From Paramacrobiotus metropolitanus (Eukaryota; Tardigrada; Eutardigrada; Parachela; Macrobiotidae), in contig NW_026570228.1 of assembly GCF_019649055.1 (NCBI RefSeq), positions 1-64,000 of the forward strand: a stretch of DNA of 64,000 bases, read 5' to 3'. Position numbers and translations under genes: made by a program. Below the pieces are notes generated by a model. That model was not told where the DNA came from and did not search any database. It was given only the letters and a program-made list of their open reading frames with translations. Within the stretch, counting starts at the first letter, position 1. Each line of letters opens with the position of its first letter. Below, in pieces: positions 45,001 to 58,051 of this stretch.

Positions 45001-48000
45001 ATTTTTTAAAAAAACACGTTGGAAGATAAATATTATGTAGATTTGTACTTGTACGGCGGCATTCTGAAATATTCTGAGTGGGAATAGGAATATTCCTTCT
45101 GGCAATAATAATTTATTTCCTGTGAAAAGTTTTGCTTTATTTAATTTTTGATTTATTTAACATTGCCTAAAATATTATAGTCATTCAATTTTTGGAATTT
45201 AGTGTTTATTTTATAAAACTCCTGCTTAGATTTTCACAAGGCATTTAAATGAATTAGTAATCGAAATTTAAGCAAAGATAGAAATGGATATTTCATGGTG
45301 ACGGTTATATCGTAGGTCGATAATTCCTCTCTGACCGGCGAATCGGAGCCGCAGTCGCGCAGTCCCGAGAGCTCAGAAGATCCACTGGCCTCCAAGAATC
45401 TCGTCTTCTACACGTGCAACGCCGTGGAGGGATGGGGGCGGGGCATCGTCGTCAAGCGCGGCGACAACACCGTGATGGGCCGCATCGCCAAACTGACCAC
45501 CCGCCTGGACACCTCCGAGACGACTATTGCTCGGGAGATGCGCTACTTCGTCATTCTCATCTGCGTGCTGGCGCTGACCATGGGTGTGCTGTGTATTGCG
45601 GTGGCACTGGCGCTCGGCTACGGCGGTTTCTACGCGGTTATTCTGGCTATCGGACTGGTCGTCGCTAACGTGAGAAAAAGTTATTATTAAAAATGCACAA
45701 ATACCCCTCAAAATATTAAAAATTAATAACAGATGATTATTAATCAAAATTGAGTGCAGTAAAATATATTATCCTAAATCTGATTAAGCTTAGAAAATTT
45801 TCAAACTTGAAAATACGAAAAAAAGATTAATTATAAATCGGTCTTTATTATAAAAAATTAATAAGTGTATTAATTATAAACATTGGCTGGGATAGAAGTA
45901 GGCGAAACATCGACACAGACTCTGATTATTTCGTATTTGCACTGGTCTTTCTCAAGGAATATTAATGATAGCTTTTTAACGAAGGTGCCGGAAGGTATCA
46001 TAATCACCGTAACCGTAATGCTGACGTTGACCGCCAAAAGAATGGCCAAGAAAAACTGCCTAATCAAAAATCTGGAGGCCGTGGAAACACTGGGTGCCTG
46101 CTCGGTAATCTGCTCCGATAAAACCGGAACACTGACGCAGAATCGCATGACGGTGGCTCACGCCTGGGTGGATGATCTGGTTGCCACCATCGACACTGCC
46201 AGCGAGGATCTGACCGGTATATTTAAGTGTAATAATATAGATATTGTAAAATTGATGGAACGACGCCGAGAAACACATTGCTTCTACCTTAAAAAATAGG
46301 CCAGACTTGTTAATGCCGTACAGCAAGATTACTATTTAGTAACTGGTTCATATCCACCGTTTAACGAAACCCCGGCCTCGAAATAACCTTCAGTATTTCT
46401 TAGTGCAAAATGTTACATATTTGTTTACAAAAAATGTTATATGAGAAGTTAATTATTCGCTAAAGAGATTTGTATATAAATCATTGCGGCGAAGGTACCA
46501 CTTAAATTGTGGCGCCTTCGGAGCCGAAGAAGCTGTTGTTCTACGATTTAGTTGTTACTGTAGTGACGGTCACAAGTTAGACCACAGAGTAAGTTTACCG
46601 GAAAAATGCGCAGCGGATACACCTACGCTGCAAGGGCAAAATTCTCGGCTTGAATCCCATTTTACTTTTCGCATTTCATACAGCAAATGTCCATGCAATT
46701 TTAACTACTTGTTCTCCCATATCTTCCTTATCATCAGAACTCTGAAAATCATCACCACTTTCTGCGCCCATCTTGTAAGCATAGCCACCGTCAATCCCAA
46801 CGCTGAACAAAAACCGCCGCCCCCCCCCCGCAGGGGCACCCCAAAAACCACAACAAACCAACATGGTATATCAGAATCAGGGCTCTGTAGGCATTACTTT
46901 CCCGCCTTCTGTTAGTTAACAGTTAATTTTTGGTATTTAAAATTAAAATTATTAATTGATTAAATAATGTGGTAAAACATGAATGTTGCTCAAGGAACTC
47001 CGATTTTAGTTTGCTGGTAAAATATCGTGAATTTCGCCCGTGCAGCGTGGGTATATACATGGTCCATTTTTCCGGTAAACGTACTCTGTGGTCTAACTTG
47101 TGACCGTCACTACAGTTACTTATCCAGCGGCTTTTAATGCGCCTGAAACTGCGGCTCCGTTTTCCTTCGTTATCGCTTAGACGCGGTATATTCACTATAT
47201 TGCATTGCATCACGAAAGCAATAGACCGGCCCGAAGCAGTTTCCTTACATTGTATTTTCTGTAGCTAACAAGAAACTGATAAAATTAAGCGATGGAGCCT
47301 GACTTAATAAAACCACTTTCACCGTCACCGGAAAGTGATACCAGTTAAATGCTGCTTAAATTTTTATTAATTTTTTTATTTTATGTTAATTTTAATGTAT
47401 GTCAGATGGTATAGGAAATTTGCTTTATTTTTTTATGAATATTTCAAACATTTGCTGATTTGATTTTTCAGTTATTAGTTCCGATCTAAAGGGTTATTAG
47501 ATGTATCTGTATTATAAATTTTTACTGAAATTATGTTCGTTGCCTTTTAGGTTGTATTATTAGATTAGATACGGTATGGCTAGTTATGCAGCTTATGCTA
47601 GGTAGTGAATTTCGGATATTTGCGTTTTAGGTAAAGAGCTGCCGGACACTACAACATGTAAAGCCTTGTTAAACGTGGCTATTCTCTGCAATCGCGCCAC
47701 CTTCAAAGATGACCAGCGCCACAAACCGGTGTACTCGCGCGACTGCAAAGGCGACGCCTCGGAGACTGCCATCCTGAAATTCACCGAGATCCTCACCGGC
47801 GACACCATGGCGGCGCGCCAGCAGCACAAGGCCGTCGCCGAGATCCCCTTCAACTCCACTATGAAATTCCAGGTGTCCGTCCACGAGACGTTGGTCGAGG
47901 GGAAAAAGCGCTATCTCCTCGTGATGAAGGGTGCTCCGGAGCGGATCTGGGACCGCTGCGCCACCATCGGGGTCAACGGCGAGACCGAGGCAAAGAATGC

Positions 48001-51000
48001 CTTCTGGACGGAAAAATTCAACGAGGCGTATTTGGATTTGGGGTCACGCGGGGAGCGGGTCCTGGGATTTTGCGATTATCTGCTTCCAGAGGAGGAATTC
48101 CCCGCCGGGACGGTGTTCGACTGCGAGAACCCGAATTTCCCGTTGGAAAACCTGCGGTTCTTGGGGTTATTGTCGCTGGTGGATCCCCCGCGGGCGGCTG
48201 TTCCGGATGCGGTGGCCAAGTGTCGCAGTGCCGGTGTGCAGGTGAGGAAAGGTCAAAAGTCATGTCAAACCGATTGAAACCGTAGTTAGGTAAAACGGGT
48301 TTATTTTCTCGATTTCTTAGTCATTTTTTGTGGGTTAACCAGATTCTTGTAGTCGAATCGGGAAGGTAATCAAAATAAATGATTTTTTCAAATTTAGTGA
48401 TTTTTTAACCGAAGAATAAAACTGAATTTGATTGTGTCCTCTGGTGTTTTTATTTATCCCGCCCGGAATTATGTATAAAAATATGACAAAAATAGCATTT
48501 ACATTTTTTCCTTGTTTTGCTGAAATTATATGAATTTTGTTGATATTTTTAGAATTGTATTATTCGTTTTGTTTTTTTTATAGCGCATTGTGCCTTTTTG
48601 ATTAGTTATTGATTGTGGATTATTTATTTTATCCCGAAAGTCGAAGCGTTTTTTTAGCCAAAGTGAGTCGGTCAAATCGTTGCCATTTTTTCCGTGCAGG
48701 TGATCATGGTCACCGGCGATCATCCGGTGACGGCCAAAGCCATCGCTCGCAGTGTCGGGATCATCAGTGAGGGCACGGAGACCGTGGAGGATGTGGCGCG
48801 CCGTCGGGGCATTCCCGTGGCGGAAGTTGACCCGGCGGAGGTGCGGGCGGTGGTGGTCCATGGGAGTGAGCTGCGGGAGATGCGCGACGAGGAAGTGGAC
48901 GCGGTGCTGATGAACCACGCGGAGATCGTGTTTGCCCGCACGTCGCCGCATCAAAAACTGATTATTGTGGAAGCCTGTCAGCGGGCGGGGGCGGTAGTCG
49001 GCGTGACGGGCGACGGGGTGAACGATTCGCCGGCGCTGAAGAAGGCCAATATCGGTAAGCGCTTACAGTGTTGTGTGCTGTTTAATAGCTGGTGTTTTTG
49101 CGTGTTTTTATTTATAGACGTGAGGTCTTTTTGGTTTGTGTAGTATTTTGCTTGTTTTACTAAGTATTTATTTAATTTACTTCATCTGCACAGTTTTCTG
49201 AAGGTTGTAATATTTTGGGGGTTTACGGGTAGTATTAGTATTGTGTGTACGTACGATGCGGTCGACATTACTTATGTGGTTTCGTAATGTAGTGAATGGG
49301 CTGAATCAGTGAGAATCAATATTATAGTAAATTTTCTCGGTCCAGAATCGAACCATGTGGAATAATGTTGTTTTTTTTTCATGGCCGGATTGATGAATAA
49401 ATTATAAAAATACTGGAAAACAAATCAGATTTTAAAAATAAAAATTTAATATGGTGGAACGACCAAAATTCTTTTTAAATAAATTTATGTATTCGTACCA
49501 AGGTGCATGCATGTGTGGGGATGCTAGCTGAACCGCATATTTTGTTTTGTACATGCAGCTGAGCACTTTGTCCGTTTTGTTTTTTAAGGAATTGCCATGG
49601 GAATCACTGGAAGCGACGTCAGTAAGCAGGCGGCGGATATCGTGCTCCTGGATGACAACTTTGCGTCCATTGTTATTGGCATCGAGGAAGGTAAGCGCAT
49701 CAGTCCGTGATCTGATCAGTCAGTGGCTGCATATACGGTACGAAGCTTATCGTAGTGTAATGGCGGACACACTTTAATTATTGCTGTCCATGTACGGCAA
49801 ACATTACGCTTGTAAACCTTGATTAAATCTATTTTAAAATGACAAATTTGGATGTATATAAATATTTTTTTAGCTATATTGATTTATGTATTGAATATGC
49901 GTAACACTGTTTAATATTTTGCGCTGTGGCCTACTGGATCATTGCCATGTTTTCGAATGTCCGGCGTGTAACCGTAGTACCGTACTTGCTTGTGGTAACA
50001 CTTTTTATTCTTTTGACATTGACTATGCGGAAGTAAGGATCGTATTTTAACGGTGGCGATACGGCTGCAGGTCGGTTGATTTTTGACAATCTGAAGAAGA
50101 CCATCTGCTACACAATGATGTCCAATATACCGGAAATTGCTCCCGTTGTGCTGTACTTTCTGGCCAGTGTGCCGCTCGGCCTGACCACCATTCCCATGCT
50201 GCTGGTTTGTCTTGGCACAGACATGGTATGCTACAGATTATCTAGAAATAATTCAGAAAATTAAATTTTGATGCAGTTTTCTTCGTACCGGTATTTTTTA
50301 TAAATAGTTAAATACTATCAATTAATTTATCAGCAATGTCATGTAAAATTATCTCACAGATGTTCCAGTTAGTAAAGTTTAACGCTCGACCAATTTGCTC
50401 CCGGCAGGTTCCGTCCATTTCGATGGCGCACGAAACCGCGGAAGCCGACATTATGAAGTTGCCGCCGCGATCGGGAGATGAGCGGCTGGTCAGCGCCCAG
50501 CTGATGCACTGCTGCTACCTGCAGGCCGGGATGATCTGCGCCGTGGGTGCGTTCTTCACGTATTTTGTTGTCTTCGGGGAAATGGGCTTCCGGCCGTGGA
50601 TGCTGATCAATCTGCGCGATGATTGGGAGAATGGCGCTAACAATGATCTGGCCGATTCCTACGGGCAGGAATGGGTGGGTATTTTTTTTAAAATATTATA
50701 GTATTAGTTTTGTTCAGTAACATAGTATTTTCACCATTTTGTTAAATAACATAATATTAATTTTGTTCAGAAACATAGCCTTTTTTAATAAAATGACAAC
50801 AGTTCTTTAACAAGTACATACCTGTGTCTTAGCGTGGATGTGAAATAGTGGATTTTTCCCAAATTTTTTATGATCGTTATCGGTTGTCGGGCGGTAATTG
50901 CTGCTGCTGGATGTTTTACAGACCTTCGCCCAGCGTATGCTCCTTCAGAAGAAAGTGGACTCGGCTTTCTTTGCATCCATCGTGGTTTTCCAGTGGATCG

Positions 51001-51706
51001 ATATCATCTGCCGCAAAGTGAGGCTCTTAATTTTGCTTTAATAAAAATGTAGTTGGATATGGATAATTTGGATAAAATATGGATAATTTTTGCTGCAAAT
51101 AATTATTCATGTATTAGCCGGTAAATTTTTTTCTGGATTCTAGGTGCGCCGCAAGTCTGTTTTGCAGAAAGGGATGAGGTATGTTTTAACTAGTTTCTGA
51201 TAGAAATTGCGGTGTATTTAAATGGTGGAACTCCTAACTAGTTTGGCTTATATTGCAAGTTTTACAATTTATCAGTATTTATTGCAGCAATTGGTTCATG
51301 GATTTCGCCATTCTGTTCGAAACCGTCGTGACCGTCTTCTGCATCTACGTCCCCTACCTCAACTATGCGCTCACCCTCGCACCGATCAGGTGAATTAATT
51401 TAAAGTCATTATTTTACTGTAATAAACTACGGAAAAGTAGATTTGTACAAAAAATTCTTAAACAATTCGAGAAAATTCTTTGTGTATGCGCTTTGTTCAA
51501 GTGTAAGTACGAGTAAATAAGTCGCATTACGTTGTATGTCGTAATATTCTTGTGTACATCAACAAATTTTGGCGTCATTGAACAGGTTTGTCTGGTGGCT
51601 GCCGATGCTGCCCTTTGCGCTGTTCTTCTTCGCCTTCGACGAGCTGCGTCGCTACGCTATCCGCCACTTCCCGGACGGCTGGATGGACCGCAACTTTTAC
51701 ATGTGA
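42068..51706 (+). CDS. P-type Na+/K+-ATPase alpha-like subunit, 18 exons, divergent
   Basis: Exons: 42068-42595, 43201-43335, 43544-43603, 43732-43831, 43913-43983, 44049-44084, 44605-44853, 45316-45669, 45985-46216, 47631-48241, 48700-49054, 49589-49690, 50071-50225, 50408-50674, 50922-51017, 51144-51178, 51288-51389, 51586-51706. All introns are GT-AG, phases agree and the product is 1,202 residues. Catalytic motifs: TGES (exon 8), VPEG of TM4 (exons 8/9), DKTGTLT with phospho-Asp at about 556 (exon 9), KGAPER (exon 10) and TGDGVNDSP (exon 11). The TM1-TM2 loop, Q..DN before LYLAIV, is Na/K-ATPase-like. TM5 keeps SNIPE. TM6 reads VCLGTDM where Na+,K+-ATPases have IDLGTDM and H+,K+-ATPases IELGTDI, so the first acidic ligand is Cys991. 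TM5 also has YTMMSN for YTLTSN. The C-terminus is NFYM, not TYY. About 180 extra N-terminal residues are Pro/Ser-rich and disordered, with RAASV as a possible PKA-type site. Expected at the plasma membrane; transport stoichiometry may be altered. Confidence 0.92.
46510..47165. repeat. Inverted repeat pair inside ATPase intron 9
   Basis: About 46,540-46,630 recurs as its reverse complement at about 47,025-47,115. Shared bases include GTAGTGACGGTCACAAGTTA and CCACAGAGTA.GTTTACCGG. Weaker similarity extends outward (CGGAGCCG). A C-homopolymer lies between the arms. The unit is probably an inserted foldback or TIR element; intron 9 (1.4 kb) is the longest intron of the gene. Confidence 0.7.
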
Positions 51707-53979
51707 TCACGTCCCGTTGCGCCTGCAGCCTGTAACCGTATCAGACGGGTATGGGACGTCACTGTTTCTCTTTTTGTTTCGAGTTTGTAAATCGATCACC
51801 GCCGAGTGTTTATCGTTTACTGTAGTCTTTGAGTTTTATTTTTTTCAGTATTTTATAATATATTGTCAGTTCAAGTTGGAAATGTGTCTGTATATGCGTT
51901 TTGATCGTTTTAAAATTATATTCTGAGCTCGCTTGCATAGCGCCAAAAGTTTCACGAAGGATTAAAGAGAAATGAATGTGCACGGAAAATGTTAGTAGCA
52001 GTTACGTTGGGAAAACTTAGTAAGTTGTTAAAATTGCGAGCCGGTCTTCCAAAATTTGATTTTATAGACATCAGTAAAGTTTTTGACGTTACTACTTAGT
52101 ACTGTATAACGTCAGTTATGTTTCTTATGACTCTTAACAAAAAAAATATTGATTTTATACAGCAGGAATATTTTTTTAAGTAGCTTGTTTCGGTAATATG
52201 TAATACAGATACGGAAAATGTGAGATTAAATCGGCAAAGGTGGAAGTAATTGAGCGGATGCCGTAGTTTATTTTAGTTTCCTAATTACTTTGTTTACGCA
52301 AGACGCATACATGCCATCGAAACCTAATACGAGGTAAAAGACCAACCAGTGCATGGATCCCTGTATCCTGCGAGAATGCTCCGAAAATTGCCAGTATTTT
52401 GGCTGTTTCACGTGATACTATACGTCATTTCGTAATTATAATTCCTGAAGCGTTACTGATTAATTCCGCAGATAGAAACGGTACAGTTAGTGTCAGATCT
52501 CAAACCTTTCTTTTCCGAATTTCGATAATATGGCGACTGCGGAGAACTGCGGGCAATTTGTTCCTATCAAACACAAACTCAGCATACATTCGTCAAGTGT
52601 TATACATTATACTGTAGCTTATTAAAGGAAATACGTACAAAATTGTTGCACCAATGCTTTACCACGGTTTAAAAATTTCAAAAACATCTGGAATAATTAA
52701 TTTTTGCAATTTGCTTTATACGCACACGTACTTGTACATATTACACACAATATTTTTGCAAAACACATGTAGTACAATACATACATTGTCACAAAAGTAA
52801 TATGATTATTTTATTGCCGCATACACCATGAACATTGTACTCGTCTTGATCTCTGTTGTCTGTAGCACCGAATATTAAGCAAGAAGTTTTCATCAAATTC
52901 ATTAAGACTAAGCGAAAATGCAGATACTTATACAGATAGTATGCCGGAAAGAGAATCATATGCGAAGTTTAATGTCGTTTGTCGTTGGATGTACGTATTG
53001 TACACCGTGTATATACACGGTAATTTTTAAATACATGTATGTAAGTTTACAAACATCCGTGCTTTTCTAAGTCATGGAACACCATGCCGGACGTCATCTG
53101 AGGAATAATCAGTCCACTGGGTATTTCTTATTAAGCGACATTCATGTCACGCTATGTCTGATTAGTCTATGTAATTTATCATTTACATATTGCAGAAACA
53201 TATGTATTTTACAGCATCGAATGCAAAAGTGTTTGGTACGAATCCCGGATGCTGTGCAACATCTCTTGGGGAATTCCCTGGGAAGAAGGAACACTAAGGC
53301 ACTTGTTTCACTAGCATGTCCGGGTTACTTAATTATTCTGTCGTGTTGGCTGTTAATTATTGCCTCAAGCGGCGTTGTCAGTCAAAACGTAGGACGTGCG
53401 ACGTCTATGCTGACCTTAAAAACATCCGTGTCCCTGCGATTGCAAAACGGCGATCCCTATAAACAGCTTCGGGATATCTTTGCAACCGCATAATTGTACC
53501 CCTACACACGGTCAATATTGCATATATGTATGGCTTTTTACATTACTGTAGCTCGAGTACCGAATATGGTATTTAATATTTTTAAATACATTTTTGGTAA
53601 AAGATTTGAGCTTTTTGAACGTCAATGTATTTTAACATTATAACACCTGATCATACTGCTACATTTACTGAGTTAGATACAATGTGCAGTACGAATAAAC
53701 AATGCAAATGCTTCGTTTGACATATATTTTATATTTCGTTTGACATAAATGATAGCTTCATTGTTTGAATTGGATGTTAACGATTTTTGCGCATTGGATG
53801 TACACATTGGATGTATGCACTGGATGTACTGCAATTGCATACTGGCGCTTGATTTTATTATTGAATTTTTAACCGCGGACATATCTGTGTTTAACGGTCT
53901 CTACTTGTTTTAGTCTTACATTGTACAGTAATATGGTGTGCTGCCAGTAGTTTTACAACTTAAACTGTGGTGCAGAAAA
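51707..53979. other. ATPase 3' UTR and intergenic
   Basis: The 3' UTR begins after TGA at 51,704-51,706; an ATTAAA signal at about 51,961-51,966 is a candidate polyadenylation site. The remainder is AT-rich. One frame (53,206-53,493) is listed separately. Confidence 0.4.
53206..53493 (+). CDS. Unrecognised reading frame with one hydrophobic segment
   Basis: After a TTTTACAG acceptor-like site the frame reads HRMQKCLVRIPDAVQHLLG and later PGYLIILSCWLLIIASSGV, a plausible membrane segment, then SLRLQNGDPYKQLRDIF to TAA. The frame is open further 5' to 53,074, but that part looks random. No family is recognised. It may be an exon or a chance frame. Confidence 0.28.
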   Translation: MLQHRMQKCLVRIPDAVQHLLGNSLGRRNTKALVSLACPGYLIILSCWLLIIASSGVVSQNVGRATSMLTLKTSVSLRLQNGDPYKQLRDIFATA

Positions 53980-55099
53980 ATGTCCAATACTACCAACTCT
54001 TCCTCCGTTCAACTGCGCACTATTACCGGGTCGGAGTTGACCGTGTGGATAGTCGCCCAATTCGTCATTGGAATTGTGGGCGCCGTCTTGACCATTCTCC
54101 TCCTGATTATCATGCACCGACAGCAGAGACTGCGACGCGGATCCGGGCTACTTATCGCTCATGCACTGAGCGTCGATCTGATTTTCTGTCTCGTCATCAG
54201 CCCAGTCACCGTTATCCCCATTTACCTTCACCAGATGGACATTCCCGTTTGGTACAACTGTGTCCTCGCTGACTTTTTTCTACTGGTCGCCATCTACCTC
54301 GGGAACTGGACAGCCGTGGTGCTGGCCATTAACCGGCTGATCGCCATTATTCTACCGCAGATGTACACCAAGATGACATCACTGCGTTTTACTACGTGTT
54401 TGCTGATCTTTGTCTGGACCATCACGATCACTTGTAATATCCCGAACCTCAATATCGTACCGGGATTGGCGCACGGCCGGCAAGCGTCGGGTGCGTGTGG
54501 TCTGATACAGAATGACAGGGGGATTTTTACCATACTGGGAGTTCTCGGCACGTATTTACCCGTGGCGTTATTAGGCGCGTTGTACAGCTGTTTATTCGTT
54601 CTGTCCCGTTTTGTTAACGGCCGCGACAGGCAAAATGATGCACAACGAAGCTTATTGAAAAGAAAGCTGGCGATTGCTAAAGCCTTGTGTTTATCGTTCG
54701 TTTGGTACTGTATCTGCATTTTGCCGCCCGCTGTGCTGAATATGTACTATGCCGCATGGTGGAATAAGGAGATACGGGTGCTGTTGTACACCAGAAGTGC
54801 CCAGCTCCTGGGTTATGCGGCAAACCCGGTAAGTAACAAGCACAAGTTACCCGCAGTCAGTCGGTATGCTATTGGCAATCTCCTGTTTAATAATAATTGT
54901 TATGTGAAGAATAACGTGCGTGACGTTAATTAACATTGCTGGCGTTATGCAGGTGTTCTTCTTTGCTGTCAATGCGGAATACAGAGCGGCACTCCGACGG
55001 CTTGGTACCCATTGTATTTTTCCAAAACGGCGCCGCCTAACTCACGAGACTCATGCCGGGAATTCCATCAGCAAATTCCGCCAATCGTCTTCGAAATAG
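53980..55099 (+). CDS. Rhodopsin-like GPCR, separate lineage, two exons
   Basis: Exon 1 is 53980-54828 (283 codons from MSNTTNSSSVQLR); exon 2 is 54953-55099 (48 codons plus TAG). The intron has a GTAAGT donor and TTATGCAG acceptor, phase 0. Features are N-terminal sequons, TM1 VIGIVGAVLTILLLIIM, TM2 LIAHALSVDLIFCLVISPV with the conserved Asp, Cys in NCVLADFFLL before TM3, TM3 end VVLAINRLIAIILP, Cys in GACGLIQ of loop 2, TM5 GTYLPVALLGALYSCLFV, TM6 ALCLSFVWYCICILPPAVL, and TM7 LLGYAANP joined to VFFFAVNAEYR. Splicing thus creates an NPVFFF version of NPxxY followed by a basic helix 8. The exon junction after NP matches that in lineage 3 at 28-31 kb. This is the most canonical class-A receptor in the window. 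Ligand unknown. Confidence 0.88.
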
Positions 55100-57070
55100 G
55101 ATTTTGACAAACTAATCATACAGATGTTTGACGCATAAATCTTGATGGTTTGGTTCTTACTATCACGTATCGTAATTTAACCGTATTCGATGACTCGATC
55201 TTTAATGATCGAGAATGGAATAATTAACAACAATGAAAAGACGACAACAATATTAACAGAAACCTCGAAAATATCATGGCGGCACGTATGGAAATCCCTT
55301 GGAGCCATACGTCATAGGATGAAATAAATTTCAGCCGCATGTTGCGTGATGTCGTGATGTTCCATTTAAAATTTAGCCCGTTTTAATTGTAGGTGCTCTT
55401 TAGGAAAACACCTTCCGATACATGTACTGATGTTGTATACCTAAAATAATTTTTCAGAATTAAAGGTTACGTAGAATTTATGGGAGCGCTTAACTTATGA
55501 AATTCTACGACAAATATAGGTACTCACGAATATGGGTACTCAATGCGTGCTCACAAAATACAGAACAGTTTTGGACCTATAGCCTCAATCACAAGTGCTT
55601 CTAAATTTCATGAAATATGTGTGCCTAAAAAACATGCTCGGATAAGACTGAATGTGCTCTGTTATTCTGCTAGTACCCAGTAGATATAATTGCTTCAAAG
55701 CGTTGCTTAATACCGAAGCAATAATTTAGTAAATAAACGGCGCTGGTCAGTTTTTGGCAAGAAGCTGGCGCTTTCGCCATATTCAAGTAACCGGTTTCCA
55801 TTAGTAACTTGTACTCTCTGTGTTGAATTGCCGCACTTTGCGATCCTTACGTGCCGTGCCGCTTTCTGTGGTAAACAATATTCTTGTCGACTACATAATA
55901 CCTTCCAAAACTATCTGTCATGAAATTCAAAGAATACCGCCATCACCATTATGTACGTCTTGATTCAGTTGTTGCCCACCTTTCTGACATCAGAGTGACA
56001 TGCATGCTCCCGGTCAAAAGGTGCTGTCGTTGCTGGAGATGCGGCAGTGACCATAGCCGCTATTTCAGTTTATTACGTACAGTTTTCTTGTGTGCTCTCT
56101 GCCTTGGTACGGAAGAATTACCCGCAGTTACCATGAAACTATTAGTCTATTTAGATTGAAAGCATCCGGCGAGAGATTCTTCTCTTTTGCTTAATCACTG
56201 AATACTAAAGACCCGATGATTTTAAATGAAAATATGTCTAAAGCGAGGAAGCCAGGCGAAAAAAACACGGCTAAATCATGATATTGTGTAAAAAGGTCAC
56301 AGCTTAATTGAAGCTACATGTTAAGTCTGTGCTTCTTAGACGTTTCTGGATCGGACATTCAAATAAAGCGAAGCATAAATAATAACAGTGATTAACAATT
56401 ATTACCATCCATTAGTGGAGTCGTATTACCACCATAAATACAACAGTATTTATTGAGGAACAACCGTACCACTTACATTACTCGTAATTGTTGATTTAAC
56501 TTCCGGACGGAACGTTGATTTAACTTCCTCTTCGGATTCAGTGCTAGTTTTGTGTTCTGTGTATTAAGGACCCCCAAGTTCATGCTGCTCATCGCCACGA
56601 GAATCTGAACACACTGAACACCTGTTAGTTTCTCAGTTATTTGAAAAAAAGAAACCAGGGCGTCGCATATTCTGTCGAAGGTCATGTACCGTTTATATTT
56701 AACTAACAGCACTTATAAATGCAGAAACACCGACGCTTTTGCATATAAACCACGTTCTGGCCATTATTTCGTCGGGTATCTCATCCTGCCGCCGTAGTGT
56801 GCAGCTTGAAAGTGTTCAGCCAATTCAGTGAACGATACGGTAGTGGTTTACAGCATACGGCTGACTTGGTGTAGAAAATAGTGGCAGCGGGAGTCAACGA
56901 CACGGTAACTAAGGCAGGAGAGCATGAGCAGAGTATAAAATGCTTGGAACATCGCAATCCTTCCGAGTTTCCTAAAATGTTTGATGTAGAATGCAGGTGC
57001 ATGCTGAATGATAAAGACAACCGTTAAGCATTAGCTCAAAGCTTTATAGCGTAACGAATAGTAAAAACTT
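55100..57070. other. Intergenic, 2 kb
   Basis: No supported gene. A short direct repeat 'GTTGATTTAACTTCC' occurs twice at about 56,488-56,530. Confidence 0.35.
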
Positions 57071-58051
57071 ATGATAATGGTCAACCTCACGGACAATGTG
57101 ACCGTTCCCTCATACGACGGTAATTTAACGAACACCCGATGGAATTTCGTGGCTGGATTCAAGACGTTTACCGGCACTACAACGCTTTTAATGAATACCG
57201 CGGTGTTCTTGACGCTGTTGACCAATCGAAAATTGCGCACGGCGTTTAACATTTACCTGATGAACCTCCTGTTATCTAACATCGTGTACCTGGTTTGCTC
57301 CGAATACTACGATATCATTATCTGGATGAAGCGTAAATGGTGGCCCGGTAACGTCCTCTGCGAAATGCACCTGTACGCACTCAGCAGCCCGTCCACGTGC
57401 ATGACCTGGGCGCAAGTGCTTATCTCCTGCAATCGCATCTGGGCCATCACATTCCCCGCGCATTATCACCATCACCATACTCAGGTCGTGGCTATCGTGC
57501 AGTGCGTGGTAATGTGGTTGTTTGTGCACACGGTGACCTTACCCTTTGAGATTATGGACGCGCTATGGTATCGCGCACCCGGCACCACCAAAGGCTGTCA
57601 ATTTAATTTTGATGCACAAATATTATATGCGCAGATCTACGAGATAGTCATGGTAGATATGACGGTCATCTTCATCATTGTCGCGTATCCGTATTTATTA
57701 TGGAAAGTAGTAGCGCGGCGCCGTGCACGGACCGGCGAACATGCCGCACCGGGAAAGGCTGGACATACGCTGCCGGAGAGTAACGACGATACTGCCACAC
57801 GCGCCCGCTACAACGAGAGTCGAACGGCTTTTATTGTTCTGACGTCTCTGACGGTTAACGCCATCGTCTGCTGGACACCGTCGTCGCTAGTGTATCTGGC
57901 GGCGGATTTCGGCAACTATGATTTACCGGACCAATTCTATCAGTTCGGACACTGGATGCTGGAAACCGGGGCCCTAATGGATTCGGTCATCATCTTCATA
58001 AGTGTTAGAGATTTTCGAATGACGGTCTACAGTTGTCTGGGGTGTCGATGA
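57071..58051 (+). CDS. Rhodopsin-like GPCR, lineage 1, intact
   Basis: A single-exon 326-residue receptor starting MIMVNLTDNVTVPSYDGNLT; the first Met gives the same residue numbering as the paralogues. RKWWPG is at 88-92, NRIWA at 121-125, and loop 2 Cys is in TKGCQF. TM4 is VVMWLFVHTVTLPFEIM, TM5 VDMTVIFIIVAYPYLLWKVV, TM6 FIVLTSLTVNAIVCWTPSSL and TM7 WMLETGALMDSVIIFISVRDFR. It has a distinctive HYHHHHT run at the start of the second cytoplasmic loop, where paralogues have SYYQ/LQ(Y/H)H. The third loop is shorter than in the 17 kb receptor. It lies about 21 kb from the other lineage-1 plus-strand copy. Plasma-membrane receptor, ligand unknown. Confidence 0.88.
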   Translation: MIMVNLTDNVTVPSYDGNLTNTRWNFVAGFKTFTGTTTLLMNTAVFLTLLTNRKLRTAFNIYLMNLLLSNIVYLVCSEYYDIIIWMKRKWWPGNVLCEMHLYALSSPSTCMTWAQVLISCNRIWAITFPAHYHHHHTQVVAIVQCVVMWLFVHTVTLPFEIMDALWYRAPGTTKGCQFNFDAQILYAQIYEIVMVDMTVIFIIVAYPYLLWKVVARRRARTGEHAAPGKAGHTLPESNDDTATRARYNESRTAFIVLTSLTVNAIVCWTPSSLVYLAADFGNYDLPDQFYQFGHWMLETGALMDSVIIFISVRDFRMTVYSCLGCR

